A stretch of DNA of 64,000 bases from Neobacillus piezotolerans (GCF_003362805.1 NZ_QNQT01000005.1:62001-126000), one strand, 5' to 3'. Shown: positions 42,888-52,165, counted from the first letter of the stretch. Made by a program: numbers and translations. The notes: a model not told the origin generated them from the sequence alone.

Positions 42888-44761
42888 AAATGCTGACTGT
42901 TGAAAACCTCTCGAAAACATATGGGGAAAAGAAATTATTTAACGGCATTTCTTTTACCATTAGCGAAAAAGAGAAAATTGGACTGATCGGGATAAATGGA
43001 ACAGGAAAGTCCTCCCTGTTGAAAATTATCGCGGGCGTCGATGATTCCGATTTCGGCGAAATTACCGCCCCGAAGGAGTACAGGATCGCGTACCTTGACC
43101 AGCAGCCTGATCTGGATCCCGAATTGACAGTCCTTGAACAGGTCTATCATGGAGATGCTCCGGTTGTCAGGACGATGAGGAAATACGAAGAATGCCTGGC
43201 GAGGCTTGAGGCCGCACCAGGGGATCCAAGGATTCAGGATAGGCTGTTCGAGCTTCAAAAGGAAATGGACTCTGTCAACGGCTGGGATGCGAGCACAGAT
43301 GCCAAAACAATTTTAACAAAGCTCGGGGTTGAAGGGTTTTCGAAAAAAATCGGCGAACTGTCAGGCGGCCAAAAAAAGCGTGTCGCCCTTGCCGGCGTCC
43401 TGATTGAAGCCCCTGATTTGCTGATTCTTGATGAGCCGACGAACCATCTTGATTTCAACTCGGTAAAATGGCTTGAGGACTACCTGAAAAGCTACGGCGG
43501 GTCTGTCCTGCTAGTCACACACGACCGCTATTTCCTTGATCGGGTCACAAACCGGATTATGGAATTGGACGGCGGCAATTTGTACACATACAAAGGTAAC
43601 TATGCAAGCTTTCTTGAAGCGAAAGCCATCCGTGAAGAAAACGAGGCGGCAACCCATGAAAAAAAGAAAAACCTTTTCAGGCGGGAACTCGAATGGATTC
43701 GCAGGGGGGCGCAGGCGAGGTCGACGAAGCAAAAGGCGAGGATTGACCGGTTTGAAACACTTCAGGATCAGATATCCAGCAAGCGGAGCGGTGAAAAAGT
43801 CGATATTTCTTTGAGTGGCAGCCGGCTTGGAAAGCAAGTGTTCGAGCTGAAGGATGCCAGCAAATCATTTGGAGGCACGGTTATTCTCGACCGCTTCAAT
43901 TTGCTTGTGAAACCAGGTGACAGGCTCGGCATCATCGGCCGCAACGGGACCGGGAAATCCACGTTATTGAATATTCTGGCTAAACGGATCCCGTTGGACA
44001 GCGGGGAATATGAAATGGGCCAGACGGTGAAAATCGGCTACTACACACAGGAAAACGAAGACATGGATGACAGCTTAAGGATGATTGAATACATCAAGGA
44101 AACCGCCCAGGTTATTGAAACGACTGATGGCAAAACGATTTCAGCTTCCCAAATGCTTGAAAGGTTTTTGTTTCCTCCGGCTTCACACGGGACGCCGATC
44201 CGAAAGCTTTCCGGCGGGGAGAAGCGCCGCTTGTATTTGCTGAAAATATTGATGGATGCACCAAACGTCCTGCTTCTCGATGAGCCGACCAATGATTTGG
44301 ACACGCAGACGCTGACCGTTCTCGAAGATTATCTGGAGGACTTTCCCGGCGTAGTTATTACTGTTTCGCACGACCGGTATTTCCTTGATAAAACAGCCGA
44401 GCAGCTGCTTATTTTGCAGGGCGGCGGGGTAGTTGGCACCTATTATGGCAATTATTCGGAATACCTCGAGCAGGAAACGGAAAAAGCCGAGCCTGCAGTA
44501 AAACCGGTAGCCGAACACCCGGCGAGGGTGAAGGAAAAGAAGAAAAAGATGACCTATCAGGAGCAGAAGGAATGGGAAACAATCGACGATAAAATCGCCT
44601 CCATTGAAGCGAGGCTGGAAGAGATTTCTACCGAAATGGCATCGACAGGCAGCAATTTCGAGCTTGCGCACAACCTTATGAAGGAAGAGACGGAACTGAA
44701 CGAAGAACTCGAGAGGCTGATTGAGCGCTGGTCTTATCTTTCTGAAATCGCCGAGGGGTAA
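42884..44761 (+). CDS. ABC-F ATPase, YfmR/Uup group
   Basis: 625 residues, two ABC cassettes with no membrane domain. Walker A GINGTGKSSLLK and GRNGTGKSTLLN; signatures LSGGQKKRVALAG and LSGGEKRRLYLLK; Walker B LLILDEPTNHLD and VLLLDEPTNDLD. The linker between cassettes is charged, and a C-terminal coiled-coil domain (about 550-625) matches Uup-type proteins. Such factors act at the ribosomal E-site; B. subtilis YfmR relieves stalled translation. Translationally coupled to ypgQ. Confidence 0.92.
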   Translation: MKMLTVENLSKTYGEKKLFNGISFTISEKEKIGLIGINGTGKSSLLKIIAGVDDSDFGEITAPKEYRIAYLDQQPDLDPELTVLEQVYHGDAPVVRTMRKYEECLARLEAAPGDPRIQDRLFELQKEMDSVNGWDASTDAKTILTKLGVEGFSKKIGELSGGQKKRVALAGVLIEAPDLLILDEPTNHLDFNSVKWLEDYLKSYGGSVLLVTHDRYFLDRVTNRIMELDGGNLYTYKGNYASFLEAKAIREENEAATHEKKKNLFRRELEWIRRGAQARSTKQKARIDRFETLQDQISSKRSGEKVDISLSGSRLGKQVFELKDASKSFGGTVILDRFNLLVKPGDRLGIIGRNGTGKSTLLNILAKRIPLDSGEYEMGQTVKIGYYTQENEDMDDSLRMIEYIKETAQVIETTDGKTISASQMLERFLFPPASHGTPIRKLSGGEKRRLYLLKILMDAPNVLLLDEPTNDLDTQTLTVLEDYLEDFPGVVITVSHDRYFLDKTAEQLLILQGGGVVGTYYGNYSEYLEQETEKAEPAVKPVAEHPARVKEKKKKMTYQEQKEWETIDDKIASIEARLEEISTEMASTGSNFELAHNLMKEETELNEELERLIERWSYLSEIAEG

Positions 44762-44784
44762 TTGGTGGGTAAGTTTCCATGCGA

Positions 44785-44881
44785 ATGAAGACAGTTTTGA
44801 TTTGGAAGACCCATTGAAACTGTCTTCATCGGGTTTATGAAAACAGTTTTGGGCAGGAAAATCGGTTGAAAGTGTCTTCAT
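44785..44881. repeat. two 45-bp palindromic repeat units in tandem
   Basis: Unit 1 (44785-44829) has arms ATGAAGACAGTTT and AAACTGTCTTCAT, a perfect 13-bp inverted repeat. Unit 2 (44837-44881) is a degenerate copy with arms ATGAAAACAGTTTT and GAAAGTGTCTTCAT. The units are 45 bases each with a 52-base period. They lie between the ABC-F gene and ypgR. Confidence 0.85.
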
Positions 44882-44970
44882 CCAAAGGTAAAGTTTTTAC
44901 TATACAAAAAGTAATTACTATAAATGAAATGGAAAAGCCATTATGTTACAGTAGAGGTGAGGTGAACAAA

Positions 44971-46104
44971 GTGAAAATCATGTCCATAGAACCGACGCCC
45001 AGCCCGAATACAATGAAAATCAACCTAGATCAGGAATTGCCGATGGGCAAGAGCCATAATTATAAGAAAGAAAACCAAGAGGGAGCCCCTCCCGTTATAA
45101 AAAAGGTGCTTGAAATTGAAGGAGTAAAAGGCGTTTACCATGTCGCCGATTTTATCGCCGTTGAACGGAATGCGAAGTACGACTGGAAAGAACTCCTTGC
45201 GAAAGTAAGGGAAGCCTTTGGCGAATCCGCGGAAAACGAGGGAAAGGCAAGCCCCGACTCCCCAAGTTTCGGAGAGATCCAAGTCCAGGTTCAAATGTTC
45301 AAGGATATACCCCTTCAGGTAAAATTGACGGATGGCAACGAAGAAAGGCGTTTTGGCATGCCTGCCCATTTCCTGGCCGCCAGGGAAAAGGCCCAGCTGG
45401 ATGGCGATAATTACATACTGCTCCGTAAATGGCAGGATTTTGGCGTCCGTTACGGGGATTTTGATCATATTGGCAATGAAGTTATTGAGGAACTCACCGC
45501 CGCTTATCCTGAGTCACGGCTTGAGGAACTTGTTAATGCTGCGCAGGCCGGCGGTTCCTCCATCCAGGCAAGGCAGCCGCGAGAGCGCCATAAAATAACC
45601 GCGGATGCTCTTGAAAATCCTGACTGGAGGGTGCGTTACCAAAAGCTTGAACAAATGCCCGACCCCGAACTTGAGGATTTGCCGCTGCTCGAAAAAGCCC
45701 TCCAGGATGAGAAACCCTCAATTAGGAGGCTTGCGACTGTCTATCTTGGGATGATTGATGATAAAGCTGTACTTCCCCTTCTATATAGAGCGTTGAAAGA
45801 TAAGACGGTAACCGTCAGAAGAACCGCCGGCGATTGTTTATCCGACCTTGGCTATGCCGAAGCGACACCCGCAATGGCGGAAGCTCTAAAAGACTCGAGC
45901 AAGCTTGTACGCTGGCGTGCGGCCATGTTCCTATATGAAGTCGGAGACGAATCTGCTCTCGATGCCCTTAAGGAAGCGGCAGATGATCCTGAATTCGAGG
46001 TCGCAATGCAAGCAAAAATGGCTCTTGCACGGATTGAAGGCGGCGAAGAAGCGAAGGGCTCTGTATGGAAGCAAATGACCGAAGCAAGGAAAGCGAATTC
46101 GTAG
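44971..46104 (+). CDS. ypgR: YpgR/CvfC: Nfu-N scaffold domain plus HEAT repeats
   Basis: 377 residues, equal to B. subtilis YpgR and to S. aureus conserved virulence factor C. The N-terminal 95 residues are a scaffold-protein Nfu N-terminal domain (SIEPTPSPNTMKINLDQ at the start, GVKGVYHVADFIAVERN). The C-terminal 160 residues hold about five HEAT-like helix pairs (DEKPSIRRLATVYLG, DKTVTVRRTAGDCLS, DSSKLVRWRAAMFLY). Likely a protein-protein adaptor, perhaps near Fe-S assembly. GTG behind GAGGTGA; the longer frame runs into the repeat element. Confidence 0.92.
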   Translation: MKIMSIEPTPSPNTMKINLDQELPMGKSHNYKKENQEGAPPVIKKVLEIEGVKGVYHVADFIAVERNAKYDWKELLAKVREAFGESAENEGKASPDSPSFGEIQVQVQMFKDIPLQVKLTDGNEERRFGMPAHFLAAREKAQLDGDNYILLRKWQDFGVRYGDFDHIGNEVIEELTAAYPESRLEELVNAAQAGGSSIQARQPRERHKITADALENPDWRVRYQKLEQMPDPELEDLPLLEKALQDEKPSIRRLATVYLGMIDDKAVLPLLYRALKDKTVTVRRTAGDCLSDLGYAEATPAMAEALKDSSKLVRWRAAMFLYEVGDESALDALKEAADDPEFEVAMQAKMALARIEGGEEAKGSVWKQMTEARKANS

Positions 46105-46235
46105 AGCAACATCGTGCTGTTACTCCACAAAATCATGTAAAAAATAAACTTGGACTTTCTGGTTTTTGAGAGCAAGGATTTTGGAATTGGCGTAAAATAT
46201 AGTATCCTAACGAATAGGAATGGAGGGATTTTAAT

Positions 46236-46670
46236 ATGTCAATGGCATATGAAGAATATATGAGGCAAATGGTTAAACCGATGCGCGAGGAACTGACAAA
46301 CGCGGGGTTTGGGGAACTTAACACTCCCGAAGAAGTCGATGCGTTCATGAAAGATGCGAAAGGCACTGCGCTTGTGGTAGTCAACTCCGTTTGTGGCTGC
46401 GCCGCGGGGCTTGCGCGCCCAGCCATCACTCAGGCAGTTCTGAACAGCGAAAAGAAGCCTGACCATCTTGTAACCGTCTTTGCCGGACAGGATAAGGAAG
46501 CAACCGCGAAAATGCGTGAATACTTCGGCGGTATCGAGCCTTCGTCACCATCCATCGCCCTTTTGAAGGACGGGGAAGTTGTCCACTTTATCCCTAGGCA
46601 TGACATTGAAGGCAACACAATGGAAGGCGTCATGGAAAATCTATTGTCCGCTTTTGAAGCCAACTGCTAG
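46236..46670 (+). CDS. brxA: bacilliredoxin BrxA (YphP)
   Basis: 144 residues, thioredoxin-like DUF1094 protein with the C53-G-C55 motif in VVNSVCGCAAGLARP. Bacilliredoxins remove bacillithiol from oxidised proteins in the cytoplasm. Also seen: VTVFAGQDKEAT and PSSPSIALLKDG with the cis-proline region. SD GGAGGGA. Follows ypgR; ilvD, which lies nearby in B. subtilis, is absent here. Confidence 0.95.
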   Translation: MSMAYEEYMRQMVKPMREELTNAGFGELNTPEEVDAFMKDAKGTALVVVNSVCGCAAGLARPAITQAVLNSEKKPDHLVTVFAGQDKEATAKMREYFGGIEPSSPSIALLKDGEVVHFIPRHDIEGNTMEGVMENLLSAFEANC

Positions 46671-46696
46671 AAGGATGCCCAAGGGCGTCCTTTTTT
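46671..46696 (+). terminator. terminator after brxA
   Basis: AAGGATGCCC / GGGCGTCCTT with AA loop and T-run, directly after the stop. Confidence 0.9.
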
Positions 46697-46778
46697 CACT
46701 GCTGCTAGATTTTTAAGAGTGTTTCGCACTATGGAGGATGTATCGGAAGAACTTTTCACCAAAGAAAGGAATCAGCAT

Positions 46779-47555
46779 ATGTTTGTAACAACTGCCGGCA
46801 GGGTCACTGACACAATGATTAATAAGGCAAGGTCGGTCGCGGAGGATCTGGACATCCCTTATATCCCACGCAGGAAGAAGTCGATTTCGCAATTGCAAAA
46901 TGAAAGAGGCGGCGGCTGCATAGTTGCTGGTAACGAGAGCATAAGGCTGTTCGCATTTGGCGAGGAAGAGCCTTTCTTTTTCCATCCATCTTCCGCGATG
47001 TTCCGTGTGAAGCGACTCCTTGGTGGCGGCTATGACCCAATGATTGAAGCGGCTGACTTGCGAAAAGGGGATTCGTTCCTTGACTGCACACTCGGGCTCG
47101 CCTCGGATTCCATCGTTGCCAGCATGGTCGTTGGCAATATCGGAAACGTGACAGGCATCGAGGCGAATAAATTTCTCGGATATATTGTTAAAAATGGCCT
47201 GCACTCCTGGCATTCCGGTGTGGGCGAACTGGATGCCGCAATGGAAAGGATAGACGTTGTCCACAGTGTTGCCCTTGAGTATTTACAATCCCTTCCGGAT
47301 GAATCGGTTGATTGCGTTTATTTCGACCCGATGTTTGATATTGGCATCGATGAATCGGAAGGAATTAAGGCGCTGCGCCATTTCGCGCTGCATGGGGGAA
47401 TAGGCGGCGAGGAAATAAAAGAAGCGCTCAGGGTTGCGAGGAAAAGAGTTGTTTTAAAAGACCATTACCTAAGCAAAAGATTTGAAGACTTCGGTTTTAC
47501 AGTAATGAGAAGAAAAACCGCCAAATTCCATTTTGGCTATATTGAGAAAAATTGA
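46779..47555 (+). CDS. ypiP: class I SAM-dependent methyltransferase YpiP
   Basis: 258 residues. Methyltransferase motifs: FLDCTLGLASDSIVAS (motif I variant), GIEANKFLGYI with the acidic ribose ligand, and catalytic-loop YFDPMFDIGI near 205, like RsmJ-type rRNA methylases. Substrate not known. The ATG behind AAAGGAA is chosen over an ORF opening 20 codons upstream. Order brxA-ypiP-ypjP equals yphP-ypiP-ypjP in B. subtilis. Confidence 0.88.
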   Translation: MFVTTAGRVTDTMINKARSVAEDLDIPYIPRRKKSISQLQNERGGGCIVAGNESIRLFAFGEEEPFFFHPSSAMFRVKRLLGGGYDPMIEAADLRKGDSFLDCTLGLASDSIVASMVVGNIGNVTGIEANKFLGYIVKNGLHSWHSGVGELDAAMERIDVVHSVALEYLQSLPDESVDCVYFDPMFDIGIDESEGIKALRHFALHGGIGGEEIKEALRVARKRVVLKDHYLSKRFEDFGFTVMRRKTAKFHFGYIEKN

Positions 47556-47578
47556 AAGCCGGCCCCAAAGCCGGCTTC
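47553..47578. terminator. terminator between ypiP and KdpF-like ORF
   Basis: GAAAGCCGGC / GCCGGCTTC stem; T-rich on the minus-strand side (ATTTTTC). Confidence 0.75.
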
Positions 47579-47583
47579 AAATA

Positions 47584-47655
47584 TTAATCCGCGATTGCCA
47601 AGTATACGAAATAGCCGAGCATGATCAGGCAGCCAGCTCCAACCACCCATTCCAT
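47584..47655 (-). CDS. KdpF-like membrane micro-protein, 23 residues
   Basis: MEWVVGAGCLIMLGYFVYLAIAD is a single membrane helix with the G-Y-x-V-Y pattern typical of KdpF, the small subunit of the K+ ATPase. No kdpABC lies in the window. Upstream sequence GGGATGTG may serve as SD. Too short for standard gene callers; real expression is not proven. Confidence 0.55.
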   Translation of the reverse strand: MEWVVGAGCLIMLGYFVYLAIAD

Positions 47656-47800
47656 CCCATCACATCCCTATTTTTAATTTTTATAACTATACTTTATTTT
47701 TCCCAATAAAAAACTTTAAAACCAGATTAGCCATTCATCTCCAAAAAAGAGTATAATAGATTCAATAAAGATGAAACGTTTTCGAAAGGGGGTTGGGAAT

Positions 47801-48388
47801 ATGAATAAATGGCTTAGGAAGTCGTTCGTCGTCATGGTGTCCTTGCTGACGTTCGGCCTTATTACGCCAGCCCAGCCTGGTGTTTTGGACCGTGTAAAGG
47901 CCGACAATGAGGCTTCAGAACGGGAGCCTGCCAAGACAGGACCGATTGTCACGGAGAGCGCGCAATCCGAAGAAGTCTCGGACAGGGACCAGTTCATAGA
48001 AAACATGGTCAAGCTTGCCGAAGAACGTTCCTATGAAAAATTCGGTTCGAAAATAAAGCCGGTCATCGAAAATGAATTCAGGGAAATCATCCTTCCCAAA
48101 ATTGAAAATGCGATTGCCGAAACCGCGACCCAATTTCCGGATGAAGACCTGGCTAGCCTTGCCATATCCGAGCAGCCGGGAGCCGGACACTCAGAAAAAA
48201 TTTTTAACCTTAAAAACAGCCAGACAGGGAAGGACGTAATCCGTTTCCATGTCAGACGGGATAACCCGCCTCATGCAGGATACTGGTTCAACTTCCATTA
48301 CCATACCTTTAATGACAACTTCCAGGAGCACCATAACCTTGGAAGCATTTACTGGGATAAAAACACCCCTCCGAAATGGATGGCATAG
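47801..48388 (+). CDS. ypjP: YpjP family secreted protein
   Basis: 195 residues. N-terminal signal-like segment (WLRKSFVVMVSLLTFGLITP) followed by a charged region and a conserved C-terminal half: FHVRRDNPPHAGYWFNFHYH, DNFQEHHNLGSIYWDKN. Matches YpjP; function unknown. ATG behind GGGGGTTGGG. The gene is separated from thyA-dfrA by the IS element and a protease gene. Confidence 0.88.
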   Translation: MNKWLRKSFVVMVSLLTFGLITPAQPGVLDRVKADNEASEREPAKTGPIVTESAQSEEVSDRDQFIENMVKLAEERSYEKFGSKIKPVIENEFREIILPKIENAIAETATQFPDEDLASLAISEQPGAGHSEKIFNLKNSQTGKDVIRFHVRRDNPPHAGYWFNFHYHTFNDNFQEHHNLGSIYWDKNTPPKWMA

Positions 48389-48396
48389 TTTATGAT

Positions 48397-48448
48397 GGGT
48401 TCGAGAACACTTGTGGCTTTAACCATGAGATGAATCGAACCTCTTTTT
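48397..48448 (+). terminator. probable terminator after ypjP
   Basis: GGTTCGA … TCGAACC arms, 31 bases apart, followed by TCTTTTT. A long loop lowers confidence. Confidence 0.5.
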
Positions 48449-48460
48449 AGTATTCGAAAC

Positions 48461-48479
48461 CGAACATATGTGCTATAAT
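48461..48479 (+). promoter_or_regulatory. tnpB promoter with LexA-like motif
   Basis: CGAACATATGTGCT resembles the SOS box CGAAC-N4-GTTCG (8 of 10 positions) and touches an extended -10 (TG-C-TATAAT). Confidence 0.45.
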
Positions 48480-48511
48480 GAAGGTATAATCTTCCATAGG
48501 AGGTGACTCTT

Positions 48512-49669
48512 TTGAATCAGCATAAAGCCTTTCGTTTTCGTTTGTATCCAAACAAAAATCAAGAAATTCTTATTGCCAAAACCATCGGCTGCAGCCGATT
48601 GGTCTTTAACCACTTCTTGGGCAAACAGAAAGAATATGAGGCCTATTGGCACGTCGTTGAGGCAATGGTTCAAAACGGTCAACTGCCTCAAAATAATTGG
48701 AAAGGCACGTATTTTAATAAATATGACACCATCAAGGCTCTGCCTGCATTAAAAAAGCAGTACCCCTTTTTAAAAGAGGTGGATAGCATCGCCCTCCAAA
48801 AGTCAGTGGAGAACCTTGGGGATGCGTATGACCGCTGTTACAAAAAGCAAAATAAATCTCCTCAATTCAAAAGCAAGAAAAACCCTGTGCAAAGCTACAC
48901 CACCAAATACACCAATGGCAATATTGCCATTGACGGCAACCAAGTCAAACTGCCCAAGTTAGGTTGGGTTCGCTTTGCCAAAAGCTGTGAGGTGGAAGGG
49001 CGTATTTTAAATGCCACGATTCGCAAAAACCCAAGCGGGAAATTTTTTATTTCCATCTTGGCAGAAACGGATATTCAAGAATTATCGAAAACGCACAAAG
49101 CTGTTGGCATCGACATGGGCATCAAAGAATTTGCGGTCCTCACCCAAGGAGACACGATTCCCAATCCTCATTTTCTAAAGAAAATGGAAGCCAAGTTAAT
49201 CAAGGAACAACGCACTCTCTCACGCAGGGTAGAGGGTTCTTCAAATTGGTACAAACAAAAACGCAAAGTCGCCCTCATCCATGAAAAAATTACGAATGCC
49301 CGAACGAACTTTTTGCATAAACACTCGACGGCATTGGTCAAAAACCACGACCTCATTGCCATCGAGGATTTGCACGTTACCAATATGGTGAAGAATCGTA
49401 AGTTAGCCAAGAGCATCCAGGAGGTCTCCTGGTCGGAGTTCCGCCGAATGCTGGAATACAAAGCCAAGTGGTACGGCAAACAAGTAATTGCGATCAGTCC
49501 ATGGTTTGCATCTTCGCAGATTTGTTCGGACTGTGGCTTTCAGCATAAGGCGGTCAAGAAACTGCAAATACGGGAATGGGACTGCCCCAATTGTGGAACT
49601 CACCATGACCGTGACCACAATGCCAGCTTAAATATACTAAACGAAGCCCAACGGCTTCTGTCGGTATAA
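48512..49669 (+). CDS. tnpB: RNA-guided endonuclease TnpB (OrfB)
   Basis: 385 residues. The RuvC nuclease site is intact: D201 in [11 protein letters not shown]285 in [11 protein letters not shown]368 in [10 protein letters not shown]. Zinc finger CSDCG (C338, C341) and CPNCG. N-terminal helix-turn-helix-like [15 protein letters not shown]. TnpB is known to cut DNA guided by the transposon-end RNA at a short flanking motif, helping the element persist. Start TTG behind GGAGGTGA. All key residues are present, so it may be active. Confidence 0.96.
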   Translation: MNQHKAFRFRLYPNKNQEILIAKTIGCSRLVFNHFLGKQKEYEAYWHVVEAMVQNGQLPQNNWKGTYFNKYDTIKALPALKKQYPFLKEVDSIALQKSVENLGDAYDRCYKKQNKSPQFKSKKNPVQSYTTKYTNGNIAIDGNQVKLPKLGWVRFAKSCEVEGRILNATIRKNPSGKFFISILAETDIQELSKTHKAVGIDMGIKEFAVLTQGDTIPNPHFLKKMEAKLIKEQRTLSRRVEGSSNWYKQKRKVALIHEKITNARTNFLHKHSTALVKNHDLIAIEDLHVTNMVKNRKLAKSIQEVSWSEFRRMLEYKAKWYGKQVIAISPWFASSQICSDCGFQHKAVKKLQIREWDCPNCGTHHDRDHNASLNILNEAQRLLSV

Positions 49670-49776
49670 ATAAATCACAAGAACCGCAGGGACTGCGGAG
49701 ATAGCCTACTCACCTGGTTCGCTACCAAAAGGAGCCACAGCGTAGGAATCACGTCACTTCAGTGATGTGAGGTCCA
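49640..49776 (+). ncRNA. predicted omega RNA / right end of IS
   Basis: The end of tnpB and the 100 bases after it contain several hairpins (CCGCAGGGACTGCGG; CACGTCACTTCAGTGATGTG) and should form the guide scaffold; the guide would be the genomic bases beyond about 49776. Placement follows what is known of TnpB elements. Confidence 0.6.
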
Positions 49777-49792
49777 AACTAACGATATGATG

Positions 49793-49820
49793 AAAAGCTT
49801 GGCGGAATGCCGGGCTTTTT
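49793..49820 (+). terminator. terminator beyond the IS
   Basis: AAAAGCTTGGC / GCCGGGCTTTT with G-U pairs. It may be the original ypjP terminator, displaced by the insertion. Confidence 0.75.
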
Positions 49821-50104
49821 CTGTTTTTAACAAAAGCCCTTGTGGTTGATTTTTTAAAAGCCGTTAGGTTTAGTTAATTTCGGCCTGCCCGCCAATAGCC
49901 GCCATCTGAAAAAGGATTCTTTAGGAAAACCTGGCCCAATCGGTCAATAGACAATCTTCACCGGCTCCTTAAAAAAAGGGCCCCCGATAGTCTTTACCTT
50001 CGTAACCGACCAATAATTCCCAATAAAAGTCCGCCAACCATTCCACATACTTCCATGCTATAATTTTCATAGATTACCAGAATCTTATACGGAGAAGATG
50101 CTCT
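49821..50104. other. intergenic stretch without a convincing gene
   Basis: A 34-codon minus-strand frame (49944-50048, ending EPVKIVY) without SD is the only open frame of note; it could be a gene remnant. A TATAAT-like element (GCTATAAT) near 50056 may be the promoter of the next gene. Confidence 0.5.
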
Positions 50105-50809
50105 TTGAAAAAATTGCTCTATGCTGCTCTTTCGGCTTTCTTTTTCCTGTCATTCTTCAACACCTCCAAAGCAGCGCAAGAAGGCGTCGGATTTAAGGAT
50201 TTACAAAATAATGAGCAGCTGATTCTTGCTTTGAATAACAAGGATGCGGACCGCCTTGTCGGGGAGATTTTTCTATTTCCAAGGGAGCCTTTTAACATAG
50301 AACAATCTGCTGGAATCATTAACACAATTACTGGCCTGCCCGAACCGCTCCTGACTAAAATCCATAAAGCTGGTATCGTGGTTAGGCTTTTTAACGGAAA
50401 ACTGACTGACAATCCAAGTGCCAGGCACCTTAAGGGCGTAATACCCCGTGGATACACGAATGGGAAAACTTGGGATGAAATCCCGGGCATCGGTGGTTCT
50501 AAGGTGGTCCTTGTAAAAATCGGCGCGAGCGGCAGGGGGAGCGGCCATGGTTCAATTAACCTGGAGCTTCATGAGTTGGCCCATTCCGTAGACAAACTTG
50601 TTTTCCATAATCTCACAAAAAACCAGGCATTTACCTCGATATGGGTGAAGGAGAGAAACAGCCTGTTTCCGGAACAGGAATATTTCCTAAACTACCCGGA
50701 AGAATTTTTCGCCGAAGCGTTTGCTCTTTACTACTACAACCGGGAATCAAACCGGATTTTAAAAGAAAAAGCGCCCTCAACATATGAATTAATTAAAGGC
50801 CTGGAATAA
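50105..50809 (+). CDS. secreted metalloprotease, anthrax lethal factor-like (ATLF domain)
   Basis: 234 residues: signal peptide (LLYAALSAFFFLSFF … SKA), then a domain like the catalytic part of lethal factor and the Pro-Pro endopeptidases. Zinc motif H156-E157-L-A-H160 (LELHELAHSVDKLVF), and the conserved YPEEFFAEAFALYYY with the third ligand Glu. Also LTDNPSARHLKGVIPRGY. A stand-alone exported protease of this group probably acts on cell-surface or extracellular proteins. Start TTG behind GGAGAAGATG. Confidence 0.88.
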   Translation: MKKLLYAALSAFFFLSFFNTSKAAQEGVGFKDLQNNEQLILALNNKDADRLVGEIFLFPREPFNIEQSAGIINTITGLPEPLLTKIHKAGIVVRLFNGKLTDNPSARHLKGVIPRGYTNGKTWDEIPGIGGSKVVLVKIGASGRGSGHGSINLELHELAHSVDKLVFHNLTKNQAFTSIWVKERNSLFPEQEYFLNYPEEFFAEAFALYYYNRESNRILKEKAPSTYELIKGLE

Positions 50810-50861
50810 TTGAAGCTCCCGGGCCTTTTCTGTTACAATTTACGAAGATGGAGGGGTTACG

Positions 50862-51656
50862 ATGAAACAATATTTGGAGCTGTGCCGCCATATACTTGAG
50901 AACGGTACGGAAAAAAGCGATAGAACAGGGACTGGGACAATCAGCACGTTTGGGTATCAAATGCGATTCGATTTAAGCGAAGGATTTCCGCTTATTACTA
51001 CCAAAAAGCTGCACTTAAAATCGATTATCCACGAGCTGCTTTGGTTTTTGAACGGAGATACAAATGTTCGTTACCTGCAGGAAAATGGCGTCAGGATTTG
51101 GAATGAATGGGCAGATGAGAATGGCGAGCTAGGGCCTGTCTATGGGAAGCAGTGGCGGTCGTGGGAAGGCGCTGATGGAATCGCAGTCGACCAAATCAGC
51201 GAGCTCATCAAACAAATCAAGACGAACCCTGATTCAAGGAGGCTTATCGTAAACGCGTGGAATGTAGCCGAGATCGATAAGATGGCGCTGGCACCTTGCC
51301 ACTGCATGTTCCAATTTTACGTAGCGGATGGGAAACTGTCCTGCCAGCTTTACCAGCGTTCCGCGGATTTATTCCTAGGCGTCCCATTCAATATTGCGTC
51401 TTATGCTCTTTTGACTTTGATGATTGCCCAGGTTTGTGACCTGGAACCAGGTGAATTCGTCCATACATTCGGGGATGTACATATTTACAAAAATCATATC
51501 GAGCAAGTAAAAGAGCAGCTGGGCCGCGAACCGAGAAAGCTTCCGCATATGGCGATCAACCCGGAAGTCAAGGATATCTTCTCATTTAAATATGATGATT
51601 TTGCCCTTGAGGGCTACAATCCACATCCACATATCAAGGGAGCAGTCAGCGTATGA
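50862..51656 (+). CDS. thyA: thymidylate synthase (ThyA type)
   Basis: 264 residues. Converts dUMP to dTMP with methylene-THF. Catalytic C146 in [12 protein letters not shown], substrate block [27 protein letters not shown]. Matches the B. subtilis ThyB size class (264). The stop overlaps the dfrA start, coupling dTMP synthesis to regeneration of THF. SD GGAGGGG. Confidence 0.97.
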   Translation: MKQYLELCRHILENGTEKSDRTGTGTISTFGYQMRFDLSEGFPLITTKKLHLKSIIHELLWFLNGDTNVRYLQENGVRIWNEWADENGELGPVYGKQWRSWEGADGIAVDQISELIKQIKTNPDSRRLIVNAWNVAEIDKMALAPCHCMFQFYVADGKLSCQLYQRSADLFLGVPFNIASYALLTLMIAQVCDLEPGEFVHTFGDVHIYKNHIEQVKEQLGREPRKLPHMAINPEVKDIFSFKYDDFALEGYNPHPHIKGAVSV

Positions 51657-52144
51657 TCTCATTTATTTGGGCTATGGACAAAAACAGGGTGATCGGCAAT
51701 GAAAATAAGCTGCCATGGCATTTGCCGGAGGATTTGAAGTTTTTTAAAAGGTCGACAATGGGCCACCCGATCACGATGGGCCGGAAAACGTTTGACTCGA
51801 TAGGCCGGCCGCTCCCTGGCAGGGAAAACATTATCATCACCCGAAACCGTGAATATATCCAGGAAGGCTGTACCGTCCTTCATTCAATTGAGGAATTTGT
51901 TGAGTACAGCAGAAAGAACGAGGATGAATACTTCGTCATTGGCGGGGCGGAAATTTTCAAGGAGATGTTTCCTTACGCAGACAAGCTTTATGTCACACTC
52001 ATCCATGAAGAATTTCATGGAGATACTTTTTTCCCCGAGTTCGACCTTGGCGAATGGGCTTTGCTAAATTCTGAAAAAGGGCCAAAGGATGAAAAAAATC
52101 CGTATGATTATGAGTTTCGAATATACGCAAGAAAAAGCCGATAG
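51653..52144 (+). CDS. dfrA: dihydrofolate reductase
   Basis: 163 residues. NADPH-dependent reduction of dihydrofolate. Motifs: [25 protein letters not shown] with the active-site Asp/Glu helix, [42 protein letters not shown] overlap with thyA. Target of trimethoprim; no unusual substitutions can be judged without alignment. Confidence 0.97.
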   Translation: MISFIWAMDKNRVIGNENKLPWHLPEDLKFFKRSTMGHPITMGRKTFDSIGRPLPGRENIIITRNREYIQEGCTVLHSIEEFVEYSRKNEDEYFVIGGAEIFKEMFPYADKLYVTLIHEEFHGDTFFPEFDLGEWALLNSEKGPKDEKNPYDYEFRIYARKSR

Positions 52145-52165
52145 AGGTTTTAAAGAATAAACGAA

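Larger units (their letters stand above)
48448..49776 (+). mobile_element. IS200/IS605-type element carrying only tnpB (IS1341-like)
   Basis: Single-gene element: left region with promoter, tnpB, and a right end holding the hairpin CACGTCACTTCAGTGATGTG close to the boundary, typical of IS605-family right ends. No tnpA is present, so it needs a transposase in trans. Boundaries are estimates from the palindrome and the flanking unrelated terminator. Inserted between ypjP and the downstream protease gene. Confidence 0.85.

Noticed and set aside
50418-50429. GTGCCAGGCACC inside the protease gene, identical to the core of the 41995-42070 repeat
   Set aside because: It encodes part of the motif NPSARHLKG, which looks like family sequence, so it is more likely chance than an inserted repeat.
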